This document shows positions 31,423 to 40,549 of a stretch of DNA of 44,528 nucleotides, piece by piece (position 1 is the stretch's first letter; each line of letters starts with the position of its first letter). Source of the DNA: Eisenbergiella sp900555195 (GTDB lineage: Bacteria; Bacillota; Clostridia; Lachnospirales; Lachnospiraceae). Position numbers and translations under genes: made by a program. The stretch lies in assembly GCA_902492555.1 (NCBI GenBank), contig CABUMH010000019.1, positions 1 through 44,528 of the forward strand, read 5' to 3'. The notes under the pieces were generated by a model. The model had not been told where the DNA came from. It made no database searches and saw nothing but the letters and a program-made list of their open reading frames with translations.

Positions 31423-33087
31423 ATGCTATTCAAGATAAGCAAATCTTTTGTAGGAAAGATGTTTTTGATCATTGCAGTCTTCATCGGCATGATGGCGGTG
31501 ATGGTTTTTTACTGCAATTTGTATGCCATGTGGGCGATCAGGGAAAGGGTGTCGGATTCGTATTTGTCCATGGGGAAGTATTATACCAAGGATTTGGATA
31601 CGAAGCTGTATGCGATAACGGAATATATGGCGGGAAGCAGCATGGAAACGGACTTTCATGTGATCGCTTATTCGGACAGGCAGAAAATGGAGGACAAGTA
31701 CGCCCTGGCGAAGGAGGCGCTGTACCGGAGCCTGTCCCAGGATATCCTGATGTACAGGCCGCTGGAATACTTTTTTATTTATACGCAGGAGGATATGATG
31801 CTGGTGCCTTCCGCCACCCAGGCCAGGACGCTGGGCAGCATAGAGATAGCGGAGGGGCTGCGCGCCCTGCTGAACGAGGAAAAAGAGGGGAAAAGCAGAT
31901 ATAACCGCCAGTGGGAGCTCGGTTATATCAATGGAGAGAGGTATCTTTACCGTTATCTTTGGTTCCAGGATACCTGTTTTGGAGCCTGTGTCAGCGTGAA
32001 GCAGCTTTTAGAGATACTGGGGGAATTCAGCCTCAGCGACTATGAAGTGTTTTTTGAGGCAGGAGAAGAGGGGGAGGGGCGCGATTATGGAAGCGACCTT
32101 TTGCTCCGGGTTCCGTCGGAGTACGGGAACTTTGACGTGGCGATCCGGGTTCCGTCGGAGAGGCTGTATGAGGAGTTGCGGGTCGTTTTGTACCAGAGCT
32201 TTTTTATTATCCTGCTTCTGATTATTCTGCTGCCGGTATTTTTCCGTTATCTTCACCGTATTATGGTACGGCCGATCCGCAGTATTGTCGGCACGATGCG
32301 CAAGGTGGGGGAGGGAGCGACTTATATCCGGATGCCTTCTATGCAAAACATGTCGGAATTCCAGCTGATCGGCGATACTTTCAACGGTATGATGGATCAG
32401 ATGGAGCAGCTGAAAATCGATATCTATGAGAAAAAAATCGCGGAGCAGGAGCTGTATCTTCAGTGCTCCAGGCTGCAGATAAATCCTCATTTTTTCCTGA
32501 ATTCCTTAAATACCCTGTATTTGCTGAATAAGCGGAGGGAACATGCGCAGATGAATCAGATCCTCACATATCTGCTGGATTATTTCAGGAACATATTTTC
32601 CGGGAAAAGGGATATTGTGAAGCTGGGAGACGAGGTCAATCTGGTTTTGAGCTATGCGGCAGTGCAGAAATTCAGGTATGACGGGAATATTCATATTAAG
32701 TACGAAGTGGAAAAGGAGGCGGAGGAGGTTCCGGTTCCGTCCATGGTCATGCTTACCTTTGTGGAAAATTCGATTAAATATTCCACGGATTATTCTGAGG
32801 ATCTGAATATCCGGCTCTATGCCGCCCTGTGCGGGGATCGGCTTAAGATCCAGATTGAGGACAATGGAAGAGGCTTTTCGGAGGAAATCCTTCAGGCGCT
32901 TCGGGAGGGGAAGACGATCTATAGAGAGGGGCGGGAACATATCGGGATCAGCAATATTGTTTCCCGGCTGAATTTGTATTATGGGAAAGAGGCCGCCGTT
33001 TCATTTGACAACAGGGAGGAAGGCGGCGCGCGCGTAAGGATAGGACTTCCGCAAAGGAGGGATGGCGATGAGGCTGCTGCTGGTTGA
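31423..33087 (+). CDS. YesM-type sensor histidine kinase
   Basis: The 554-residue kinase has membrane segments at about residues 9-32 and 265-287 (SFFIILLLIILLPVFF). They flank an extracellular sensor of about 230 residues. The cytoplasmic part has HAMP, the His-kinase motif QINPHFFLNSLNTLYLL with the phosphorylated His, and a HATPase with MVMLTFVENSIKY and IEDNGRGFS. This YesM type pairs with AraC-type regulators and normally responds to carbohydrate. The start at 31423 is chosen for GGGGGCGG upstream; the ATG at 31393 has no ribosome site. It overlaps the regulator gene. Confidence 0.92.
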   Translation: MLFKISKSFVGKMFLIIAVFIGMMAVMVFYCNLYAMWAIRERVSDSYLSMGKYYTKDLDTKLYAITEYMAGSSMETDFHVIAYSDRQKMEDKYALAKEALYRSLSQDILMYRPLEYFFIYTQEDMMLVPSATQARTLGSIEIAEGLRALLNEEKEGKSRYNRQWELGYINGERYLYRYLWFQDTCFGACVSVKQLLEILGEFSLSDYEVFFEAGEEGEGRDYGSDLLLRVPSEYGNFDVAIRVPSERLYEELRVVLYQSFFIILLLIILLPVFFRYLHRIMVRPIRSIVGTMRKVGEGATYIRMPSMQNMSEFQLIGDTFNGMMDQMEQLKIDIYEKKIAEQELYLQCSRLQINPHFFLNSLNTLYLLNKRREHAQMNQILTYLLDYFRNIFSGKRDIVKLGDEVNLVLSYAAVQKFRYDGNIHIKYEVEKEAEEVPVPSMVMLTFVENSIKYSTDYSEDLNIRLYAALCGDRLKIQIEDNGRGFSEEILQALREGKTIYREGREHIGISNIVSRLNLYYGKEAAVSFDNREEGGARVRIGLPQRRDGDEAAAG

Positions 33088-34606
33088 CGATGAAAGATTA
33101 ATTCTGGAAGAGCTGATTACGATTACGGATTGGAAAAGGATCGGGATCGATCATATTGAAACAGCGGGCAATGTGGAGCAGGCGAAGGGCATCATACAAA
33201 GCCGCAGGCCGGATATTATCCTGTGCGATATTGAAATGCCGCAGTCGAGCGGCCTGGAGCTTCTGGAATGGTGCAGGGATAACGCGCCGGAGACGGAAAC
33301 GGTCATATTAACGTGCCATGCGCAGTTTTCCTATGCCCAGACCGCCGTGAGGCTGGGGAGCCTGGATTATTTGCTGAAGCCTGTTACGGAGGATACGTTA
33401 ATCCGGGTGATCCGGTCTGCCCAGGAGAAGATCCAAAGGAGGCTGTGGAAGGAAGAATTCAGCAAATATGGCGAGATATGGATGCGGCAGCAGGAATATT
33501 GGAGGGAAAAATTCTGGGAGGATCTTTTCCTCGGGAAGCTTGGGGAAATGCCGGAGGAATGGAAGAAGGAGGCCGAAAAAAGAAATATTCTTGACGAACT
33601 GGAGCCGGACATGGTGCCGGTGCTGTATCGTATTTATGGCGGTCAGGAAGCAGGAGAGAAGGACGGCTCTGAACGAAGGGCGCTCAGGGACTGGCTGGAG
33701 CGGGAAGGAAGAAGAGGGAGGGAGATCCTGCTTGCGCCGAAGACGGGCGTTTTGCTGACCGAGGCGCGGGAGGCGGAGGGAGGGGAGCTGAGAGAGTATC
33801 TGCTTCATGCGCCCTGGGAGAGGGAATATACCGCTTATATCGGAAAGGCGTGCAGCTGGGATCAGCTGCGCGGAGAGGTGGAGCGGCTGTTGGATCTGAT
33901 GCTGGACAACGTGTCCTGCATCAGAGGGATCGAACTGGCGGAGCGGATGGAAAAACGCCGGCCCATCCCTCCTTTGTCCATGGAAGGCTGGGACAGTCTG
34001 ATTGAAAGCGGCAAAGAGAGGGGGATACTGCATTCCTGTATGGAATGGCTGCAGGAGGGGAAGAGGAACGGAAGTCTGACAAGGGCTTGTCTGCAGCTGT
34101 TCCAGCATGATATCGAACAGGTTCTGTATGCGGCCCTGCAGGATTGCGGGATACAGGCGCATCAGTTCCTGTACAAGGGAAACATGCTGAATGAACGCCT
34201 GGAGGCGGTCCATACGGTGTCTGAAATGGAGAATTGGCTCCGGAAGGTGTTGTCCGGCACGGCTGCGCTCTTAAAGGAAGCGGGCGAGCCGGAGAGCGTG
34301 ACGGAGCGGGTAAAACAGTATGTGCGGACATCCGTGGGAAAAGATATTTCCAGAAAAGAAGTGGCCGATAAGATGTACCTGAATCCGGACTACCTGGACA
34401 GGATTTTTAAGAAGGAAACAGGAATGTCGGTGAATCGGTTTATCACAGCGGAAAAGGTAAGCATGGCGAAGAAGCTTTTGAATAAAGGGGAGCTTTCCGT
34501 CAGCGAGGTCGCGTCCAGGTGCGGCTATACGAATCTATCCGGTTTTTCCGCCATGTTTAAAAAAGAAACGGGAGAGAACCCTACAGAGTACAAGAAACAT
34601 GACTGA
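33068..34606 (+). CDS. YesN-type response regulator with AraC DNA-binding domain
   Basis: The 512-residue regulator has an N-terminal receiver (LLLVDDERLILEEL, phospho-acceptor D54 in ILCDIEMPQS, LKPV). A middle region of about 270 residues has no recognised motif. Two C-terminal AraC helix-turn-helix motifs follow (ISRKEVADKMYLNPDYLDRI and VSEVASRCGYTNLSGFSAMF). The start at 33068 is seven bases after AAAGGAGG. With the kinase it should activate the import operon starting at 34849, whose promoter has a weak -35. This is inference from the family and gene order. Confidence 0.93.
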   Translation: MRLLLVDDERLILEELITITDWKRIGIDHIETAGNVEQAKGIIQSRRPDIILCDIEMPQSSGLELLEWCRDNAPETETVILTCHAQFSYAQTAVRLGSLDYLLKPVTEDTLIRVIRSAQEKIQRRLWKEEFSKYGEIWMRQQEYWREKFWEDLFLGKLGEMPEEWKKEAEKRNILDELEPDMVPVLYRIYGGQEAGEKDGSERRALRDWLEREGRRGREILLAPKTGVLLTEAREAEGGELREYLLHAPWEREYTAYIGKACSWDQLRGEVERLLDLMLDNVSCIRGIELAERMEKRRPIPPLSMEGWDSLIESGKERGILHSCMEWLQEGKRNGSLTRACLQLFQHDIEQVLYAALQDCGIQAHQFLYKGNMLNERLEAVHTVSEMENWLRKVLSGTAALLKEAGEPESVTERVKQYVRTSVGKDISRKEVADKMYLNPDYLDRIFKKETGMSVNRFITAEKVSMAKKLLNKGELSVSEVASRCGYTNLSGFSAMFKKETGENPTEYKKHD

Positions 34607-34615
34607 AGAAAGAAA

Positions 34616-34656
34616 AGGATCCTTCTGGGGGCATAAGCCTTCAGGAGGATTTTTTA
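34616..34656 (+). terminator. Rho-independent terminator after the two-component genes
   Basis: ATCCTTCTG pairs with CAGGAGGAT across the loop GGGGGCATAAGCCTT, followed by TTTTTTATT. It ends the kinase-regulator transcript and separates it from the transport operon. Confidence 0.9.
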
Positions 34657-34692
34657 TTCGATAGGGAATTCCATTTCCTATCGAATAAAAAA
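34650..34692. repeat. 16-bp perfect inverted repeat in front of the transport promoter
   Basis: TTTTTTATTCGATAGG (34650-34665) and CCTATCGAATAAAAAA (34677-34692) flank GAATTCCATTT. The left arm overlaps the T tract of the preceding terminator. It could extend terminator action or be an operator. It lies about 80 bp upstream of the -35 of the transport operon. A palindrome GCGCATGCGC follows near 34710-34720. Confidence 0.8.
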
Positions 34693-34772
34693 AGACGCTC
34701 CGCTGAGGATGCGCATGCGCGCTCGCACGAAACAAAAGGTAGAGAATTCATAAATTCAGGTCGAGTTTCAAG

Positions 34773-34801
34773 TAGAACGCGGAATGGGGGATTCCTATAA
34801 T
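34773..34801 (+). promoter_or_regulatory. Promoter of the transport/catabolic operon, weak -35
   Basis: A perfect TATAAT (34796-34801) has only TAGAAC (34773-34778) at the expected 17-bp distance. Such a promoter usually needs an activator, here probably the AraC-type regulator. Between 34740 and 34772, AATTCATAAATTCAGG has an ATTCA repeat that may be part of its site. Confidence 0.55.
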
Positions 34802-34848
34802 AAAATCACAGAAACCTGAGGGAACAATAACAAAGGAAGGAGGCAATT

Positions 34849-36426
34849 ATGAGAAGGAATCGAAAAGGAATGGCGCTGCTGCTGGCGGCAAGCCTGCTGT
34901 TAGGCGGCTGCGGCGCGCAGGGAGGAAACGAGCCGTCCCAGGAGACGCAGGGGACACAGGGGACGGCTGCAGAGGTTTTGAGCGAGGAGGCAGAAAATAC
35001 GCCGGTATCCGAAGAAGGCGGGGAAGAGCCCTATACGATTGTGTACGCTTTCGACGTATGGGTACAGCAGCCGGATTGGGATCTGGTGGAAGAAAATCTG
35101 AATACGCTGGTAGAAGAGAAAATCGGAGCCAGGGTGGAGCTGCTTCCAATGACGGGAGCGAACTACGACCAGCAGATTAATCTTATGATTTCCAGCGGAG
35201 AGAAGCTGGATCTGTATAACGCTTCCGCAAGGACGACGTTTAGCACGGACGTATCCTCCAATAAGATCATGGGGCTCGATGAGGAAATGGTTCAGCAGTA
35301 CGCCCCGGAGCTGCTGGAGGTAGAGGGGGACTTTATCAAGGCTACGACAATCGGCGGCAAAATCTATGGCTTCCCTACCATACGGGATATGGCGAATGCG
35401 TATGGGCTGATCATTCGGGACGACATCGCCCAGAAATACGGGGTTGAGATCAATGACAGCATGGGCAGCATGACCGTAGAGGAAGTGGATGAGCTGTTTG
35501 CCAAGATTAAAGAAGGGGAACCGGATATGTACGTTACGCAGCCCCAGGGGCAGACGACAAGCGTGCTGGACAGCTTCTTTAAGCAGCATGACAGCATGGG
35601 GGACGATATGGGAGTCCTTCTTGACCACGGACAGGGAGAGCTGCAGCTGGTGAATCTGTTTGAAACCCCTTATTATGAAGACGCCGTAAGAAAGGCGAGA
35701 GAGTGGAACGAAAAGGGATATATCCTGCCGGACGCTTCTACGAATCCGGATACCGGGGTTTCCTATTACAAGACAGGGAAGGTGGCGACGACCTTATCCC
35801 TCATCCATCCCGGCGTTCCGACGGACAATAGCAATATGACCGGAATCAAGAGCGATGCCGTGACGGTGAATCCCGCATTTACCAATACGCAGCAGGTAGG
35901 GGCGATCATCCAGTCGATTCCGACGACCTGTGAAAATCCGGAAAAGGTTCTGGAATTCCTGAATCTTTTGTACACGGATGAAGCGGTTTACAATGCGCTG
36001 GTCTGGGGCGTGGAAGGAACCCATTATGTCCATGTCGACGGAAGCGACGAATGGATCACTTATCCGGAGGGAGTTACTGCGGATACGTCGGGCTACACGC
36101 TGAGCGCCACCTATGCGTTTGGAAACAGATATTTAAGCTATATCTGGAACACGGATCCGGAAAACCTGAATGAGAAGTTCAGAGAATTTAACGACAGCGC
36201 GATTAAGTCGAATGCATTGGGCTTCGTATTTGACCCTTCTGAGGTAAAGACAGAAGTGGCCGCCGTACAGGCTGTTTTTGATCAGTACAGGCTTCCGCTG
36301 GAGAACGGAGTAATCGATCCGGACGAAAATCTGCCTAAGTTTATCCAGGCCCTGAAGGATGCCGGAATCGATACGGTAATTGCGGAAAAACAGAGACAGC
36401 TTGACGAATGGGCTGCGGCCAATTAA
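34849..36426 (+). CDS. ABC-transporter carbohydrate-binding lipoprotein (LplA-like)
   Basis: The 525-residue substrate-binding protein has a lipoprotein signal (LLLAASLLLGGC, Cys at about 22), a Gln/Glu/Ser-rich linker and a periplasmic-binding fold. Its end (SNALGFVFDPSEVKTEV, then LPKFIQALKDAGIDTV) matches the DUF3502 type of Lpl/YtcQ binding proteins used for oligosaccharides. It is anchored outside the membrane and would hand substrate to the two permeases. AAGGAGG precedes the ATG. It is the first gene of the operon. Confidence 0.93.
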   Translation: MRRNRKGMALLLAASLLLGGCGAQGGNEPSQETQGTQGTAAEVLSEEAENTPVSEEGGEEPYTIVYAFDVWVQQPDWDLVEENLNTLVEEKIGARVELLPMTGANYDQQINLMISSGEKLDLYNASARTTFSTDVSSNKIMGLDEEMVQQYAPELLEVEGDFIKATTIGGKIYGFPTIRDMANAYGLIIRDDIAQKYGVEINDSMGSMTVEEVDELFAKIKEGEPDMYVTQPQGQTTSVLDSFFKQHDSMGDDMGVLLDHGQGELQLVNLFETPYYEDAVRKAREWNEKGYILPDASTNPDTGVSYYKTGKVATTLSLIHPGVPTDNSNMTGIKSDAVTVNPAFTNTQQVGAIIQSIPTTCENPEKVLEFLNLLYTDEAVYNALVWGVEGTHYVHVDGSDEWITYPEGVTADTSGYTLSATYAFGNRYLSYIWNTDPENLNEKFREFNDSAIKSNALGFVFDPSEVKTEVAAVQAVFDQYRLPLENGVIDPDENLPKFIQALKDAGIDTVIAEKQRQLDEWAAAN

Positions 36427-36433
36427 TCCCAGA

Positions 36434-36465
36434 ACGGCCGGGCATGGACGACATGACCCGGCCGT
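36434..36465 (+). other. Intercistronic hairpin after the binding-protein gene
   Basis: ACGGCCGGG pairs with CCCGGCCGT, and CATG with CATG inside, giving a 13-bp stem. There is no T tract. Hairpins here commonly protect the binding-protein mRNA so that it is more abundant than the permease mRNA. Confidence 0.75.
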
Positions 36466-36499
36466 GGCAAGCTGCGCTGAAAATGGGAGTTGAGGAAGT

Positions 36500-37426
36500 A
36501 TGACAAAAATAAAGAAAACGCTGCTGTATATCAGGAGGACTTTTCCGCTGTATCTGATGATGCTGCCGGGGGCCCTGTATCTTTTGATCAATAACTATTT
36601 CCCATTAAGCGGCCTTGTGGTAGCCTTTAAGGACTATGACTATGGAAAGGGAATCTGGGGGAGTTCCTGGGCGGGGCTGCAGAACTTTGAGTTCCTGTTT
36701 AAAAATTCCACGGCATGGGTGATCACAAGGAATACGATCCTTTATAATCTGCTGTTTATAGCGCTGAACACGGTGATTGGCGTATGCATCGCGGTTCTTC
36801 TGAATGAGATCAGAAACAGGACGGCGTTAAAGATCTATCAGACGGTCATTCTGCTGCCCTATCTTTTTTCCATGATTATTATCAGCTATCTGGTATTCGC
36901 CTTTCTGAGCTCTGACTCGGGGCTGCTGAACAAGGGGATTCTCCAGGCTATGGGGGCGCCGCCCATTTCCTGGTACAATGAAGCCAAGTATTGGCCCGTC
37001 ATCCTGCCGATTGTAAATACCTGGAAGGCGTTTGGCTTCCAGAGCATCATCTTTTTTGCAAGCGTGGTGGCGGTGGACGATTCCTACTTCGAGGCGGCGC
37101 AGCTGGACGGCGCCGGGAAGCTGCAGCAGATATGGTATATTACGCTTCCTTTTTTGAAGCCGGTCGTGGTGATGATGACTCTTTTGGCGGTGGGAAAGAT
37201 CTTCTACTCTGATTTTGGGCTTTTTTACCAGGTGACGCAGAATTCAGGCGCTATTTTCAGTACGACCAATACGATCGACACCTATGTGTACCGGGCGCTT
37301 ACCCAGATGGGGGATGTGGGGATGGCTTCGGCGGCCGGCGTATACCAATCCATCGTAGGCTTTATTCTGGTTCTTCTGGTGAATCTGGCGGTGAAAAAGC
37401 TGAGCCCTGAAGACGCGTTGTTTTAG
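36500..37426 (+). CDS. ABC-transporter permease (LplB-like)
   Basis: The 308-residue protein has six predicted membrane segments. Its EAA loop region EAAQLDGAGKLQQIWYITLP is the site that contacts the ATPase. The beginning LYLLINNYFPLSGLVVAFKDY is typical of sugar permeases beside DUF3502-type binding proteins. It would form a heterodimer with the next permease. The start follows GTTGAGGAAGT. It is 73 bp after the binding-protein gene. Confidence 0.94.
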   Translation: MTKIKKTLLYIRRTFPLYLMMLPGALYLLINNYFPLSGLVVAFKDYDYGKGIWGSSWAGLQNFEFLFKNSTAWVITRNTILYNLLFIALNTVIGVCIAVLLNEIRNRTALKIYQTVILLPYLFSMIIISYLVFAFLSSDSGLLNKGILQAMGAPPISWYNEAKYWPVILPIVNTWKAFGFQSIIFFASVVAVDDSYFEAAQLDGAGKLQQIWYITLPFLKPVVVMMTLLAVGKIFYSDFGLFYQVTQNSGAIFSTTNTIDTYVYRALTQMGDVGMASAAGVYQSIVGFILVLLVNLAVKKLSPEDALF

Positions 37427-37438
37427 GAGGAATGTGCG

Positions 37439-38335
37439 ATGAAAAAAAAGCGCTTTCATGCTTCGGCGGCTGTGGCAAACGTTGTTCTCTGCCTGATGTG
37501 CTGCTTCTGTATCCTGCCCATCCTGCTTCTGATCATAGCTTCTTTTACGGATAACGATACCGTATTCAGAAACGGATATTCCTACTTCCCGGAGAAGTGG
37601 AGCCTGGGCGCATATGAATATCTGGTAACGCAGTCAGAGACGATTACGCGGGCATATGGAATTTCTATTTTTATCACGCTGGTCGGTACGGTGGCGGGGC
37701 TTTTGTTCACGGCGATGTTCGGCTATGCCCTTTCCAGGAAGATACTCCGGGGGCGGAGGGCGATGAACTTTTTCGTCTTCTTTACGCTGCTGTTTAACGG
37801 CGGGATGGTGCCTACTTATTTGATGTATGTGAACACCTTCCATATTAAAAATACGCTGTGGGCGTTGCTGATCCCCAGCAATATCCTGATCAACGGATTT
37901 AACATCCTGCTGATGAGGACGTATTTTGAAGGGAATATCCCGGATGAACTGATCGAATCGGCCAAGATAGACGGAGCGGGGGAATTTCGGATTTTTCTGC
38001 AGATTGTATTTCCGATCTCCACGCCGATCCTGGCGACGGTGGGCCTGTTGATCGGGGTGGGATTTTGGAACGATTGGTATAACGGGTTATTGTATATCAC
38101 AGATACGGAACTGTTCAGCCTGCAGAATTATCTGAACCGTATCCTGCTGGATATTCAGTTCATGACCCAAAGCATGTCCGGCAATGTGGACGCCGCCAGC
38201 GCCCTGGCCAAGATGCCGACGGTAACCGTCAGAATGGCGATAGCGGTAATCGGGATTGTGCCGCTGATCATTATTTTCCCGTTTTTCCAGAAATATTTTG
38301 CCAAAGGAATTACGGTGGGCGCGGTTAAGGGATAA
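37439..38335 (+). CDS. ABC-transporter permease (YtcP-like)
   Basis: The 298-residue second permease has six predicted segments and the EAA-type loop ESAKIDGAGEFRIFLQIVFP. FFTLLFNGGMVPTYLMY is typical of the YtcP/CarB family. The last segment ends with FFQKYFAKGITVGAVKG, a common ending. The start follows AGGAGGAATG. No ATPase gene is in the locus, so the pair probably uses a shared MsmK/MsmX-type ATPase encoded elsewhere. Confidence 0.94.
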   Translation: MKKKRFHASAAVANVVLCLMCCFCILPILLLIIASFTDNDTVFRNGYSYFPEKWSLGAYEYLVTQSETITRAYGISIFITLVGTVAGLLFTAMFGYALSRKILRGRRAMNFFVFFTLLFNGGMVPTYLMYVNTFHIKNTLWALLIPSNILINGFNILLMRTYFEGNIPDELIESAKIDGAGEFRIFLQIVFPISTPILATVGLLIGVGFWNDWYNGLLYITDTELFSLQNYLNRILLDIQFMTQSMSGNVDAASALAKMPTVTVRMAIAVIGIVPLIIIFPFFQKYFAKGITVGAVKG

Positions 38336-38362
38336 GCGGTACGAAAAAGAAGGAGAAAAGCA

Positions 38363-39343
38363 ATGAGATATGTCAGATTGGGAAATACATCGTTAAGGGT
38401 ATCGGATCTCGCGCTTGGCACGGGAGCGCTTGCCAGCAGGGTGGATGAAAAGACTTCTCTGAAGATCATGGACTGTTATATAGGAGAAGGGGGAACTTTC
38501 ATCGATACGGCAAACGTATATGGCCGGTGGAATCCGGGGAATCTGCCCCTGTCCGAGAGGATGATCGGAAGATGGCTGTCCTTTCACCATCTGAGGGACA
38601 AGGTGATACTGGCTACCAAAGGGGCTGCGGACAATGAGGGGGAAAAGGGGAAGAAGCGCCTTTCTAAACAGGAAATCAGGCAGGATTTGCAGGACAGCCT
38701 GAAGAATTTAAGGACGGATTATATTGATCTGTATTATCTGCATCAGGACGACCCTTCAAGAGACGTAGGGGAAATTATGGAAACGGTGAACGAATTGAAG
38801 AAGGAAGGGCTGGTGCGCTATTTTGCCTGTTCCAATTGGAGCGCGCAGAGAATGGAGGAAGCGGATCGCTATGCGGCGGAGCATGGGTTGGAGGGTTTTG
38901 CCGTCGATGAGATCATGTTTAATCTGGCCAAAGCAAATGAAAAGACCGTCTTGGAGGCGACACAAAGCTGTGTAAACGAGGAGATCTTCCGTTACCATAA
39001 CCGGAAGCAGAGGCCCCTTACCGCCTATACCTCCCAGGCGGCGGGATTCTTCGCCCTGTATCAAGAGGAGGATTTTCTGACAAACGAGAAGTACAGCTTC
39101 CCCAGGGACTACTTTTACAATGAAGCTACCCTAGGCAGGGCGCGGCGGGTGGAAGTACTGAAAGAGCTGACAGGACGTTCCGAACTGGAGATTACGTTAG
39201 GATATTTGTATGCCCAGCCTTTTCAGGTCATCCCGATCGTGGGGCCGTGGAAGGAAGAAGAGTTAAAGAGCAGCATCCGGGCGGCGGAGTGCAGACTTTC
39301 AAAGGAAGAGCGGGATTTCCTTCTGGACGGGGAGGAATTTTAA
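38363..39343 (+). CDS. Aldo/keto reductase
   Basis: The 326-residue enzyme has the family start YVRLGNTSLRVSDLALG. Its catalytic residues are Asp and Tyr in FIDTANVYG, Lys in VILATKGA and His in YYLHQDD. It would reduce a keto or aldehyde group, or oxidise a hydroxyl, using NADP(H). It starts 27 bp after the permease gene and ends one base before the first sialidase-like gene. In this operon it may oxidise or reduce the imported sugar; the substrate is unknown. Confidence 0.9.
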   Translation: MRYVRLGNTSLRVSDLALGTGALASRVDEKTSLKIMDCYIGEGGTFIDTANVYGRWNPGNLPLSERMIGRWLSFHHLRDKVILATKGAADNEGEKGKKRLSKQEIRQDLQDSLKNLRTDYIDLYYLHQDDPSRDVGEIMETVNELKKEGLVRYFACSNWSAQRMEEADRYAAEHGLEGFAVDEIMFNLAKANEKTVLEATQSCVNEEIFRYHNRKQRPLTAYTSQAAGFFALYQEEDFLTNEKYSFPRDYFYNEATLGRARRVEVLKELTGRSELEITLGYLYAQPFQVIPIVGPWKEEELKSSIRAAECRLSKEERDFLLDGEEF

Positions 39344-39344
39344 G

Positions 39345-40541
39345 ATGCATGGTCTTACACAGATTCCGGTGACGGAACAGACGATGGCGGAAAAGGACGA
39401 GGCTTTGAAACCGTCGGACATGGTCATGGAGCCGACAGGAGGCAAATATGCCGGCAAAAACAGACAATGGCAGGGGATTCCGTCCCTGACCAGAACCAGA
39501 AACGGCAGGCTGTATGTCTGCTTCTACAGCGGCGGGGATGAGGAAGGGGCGGAGAACTATGTGCTGCTGAAAAAAAGCGACGATGAAGGCAGAACCTGGT
39601 CGGAACCGATTCTGGCGGTGGATCCGGCGGGAAATGTGAGGGCCTTTGATCCTTGCTTATGGACGGCTCCGGACGGAAGGGTCTTCTTATTCTGGGCGCA
39701 GAGCTACGGCGGTTTTGACGGAAGGGCGGGATGCTGGTTTTCCGTATGCGAAGCGCCGGATGCGAAGAACCAGGAATGGAGCGAGCCGTTTCGTATCGGG
39801 GACGGCGTGATGCTGAATAAGCCGACGGTATTGCAAAATGGGGACTGGCTTCTTCCCATCAGCCTATGGAAGGCCATCGCTTCGGAGTATAATCCCTCCT
39901 GTCCCAACCGGCTGGCCAATGTATACCGGTCGTCGGATGGAGGGAAGAGCTTTCACTATCTGTCCGGCGTAGATATGCCGGACAGATACTATGACGAGCA
40001 TATGCTGGTAGAAAGAACGGACGGAAGCCTGTGGATGCTTCTGCGGCTGCAGACGGGGCTTGGAGAGGCGTTCTCTGCCGATGGGGGAAAGACCTGGCAT
40101 TCTATCGCGAAAAGCGGGATATGGGGGCCGAACGCCAGATTTTTTATCCGCAGGCTGCGCTCCGGCCGTCTGCTTTTGGTGAACCACGCGCGAGAATCCG
40201 GTGAGGATACATCCGGCGCGGACGCATCCGGGGCGATATCCAAAGCGAATATATCCGGGACGGATATGGTGGCTGGAAAAAGAAACCGCCTGGCGGCGTT
40301 TTTATCCGACGATGAGGGAAAGACCTGGTCGAGGCCTTTGATCCTGGATGAAAGAGAGGATGTGTCCTATCCCGACGGAGTGGAAAGGGAAGACGGGCTG
40401 ATCGAGCTGATTTATGATTACAGCCGGTTTGCGCAGAAAGAAATTCTGATGGCAAAGTTCCGGGAAGAGGATATCCTGGCGGGGAGAATGGTTTCAGCGG
40501 ACGGAAAACTTCGGATCCTGGTGGATAAGGCGGGGGAATAG
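39345..40541 (+). CDS. Sialidase-fold (BNR repeat) protein, cytoplasmic, first copy
   Basis: The 398-residue product has no signal peptide. It has three Asp boxes (SDDEGRTWSEP, SADGGKTWHSI, SDDEGKTWSRP) of the six-bladed BNR propeller. The FRIP-like motif reads QGIPSL at about residues 43-48, with Gly44 in place of the Arg that binds the sialate carboxylate. Around residues 285-310 there is a Ser/Gly/Asp insertion, SGEDTSGADASGAI and more. It is therefore unlikely to be a true sialidase. Its job, by context, is to process the imported compound in the cytoplasm. The ribosome site GGGGAGGAA sits inside the preceding gene. Confidence 0.85.
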   Translation: MHGLTQIPVTEQTMAEKDEALKPSDMVMEPTGGKYAGKNRQWQGIPSLTRTRNGRLYVCFYSGGDEEGAENYVLLKKSDDEGRTWSEPILAVDPAGNVRAFDPCLWTAPDGRVFLFWAQSYGGFDGRAGCWFSVCEAPDAKNQEWSEPFRIGDGVMLNKPTVLQNGDWLLPISLWKAIASEYNPSCPNRLANVYRSSDGGKSFHYLSGVDMPDRYYDEHMLVERTDGSLWMLLRLQTGLGEAFSADGGKTWHSIAKSGIWGPNARFFIRRLRSGRLLLVNHARESGEDTSGADASGAISKANISGTDMVAGKRNRLAAFLSDDEGKTWSRPLILDEREDVSYPDGVEREDGLIELIYDYSRFAQKEILMAKFREEDILAGRMVSADGKLRILVDKAGE

Positions 40542-40549
40542 ATACGGGA

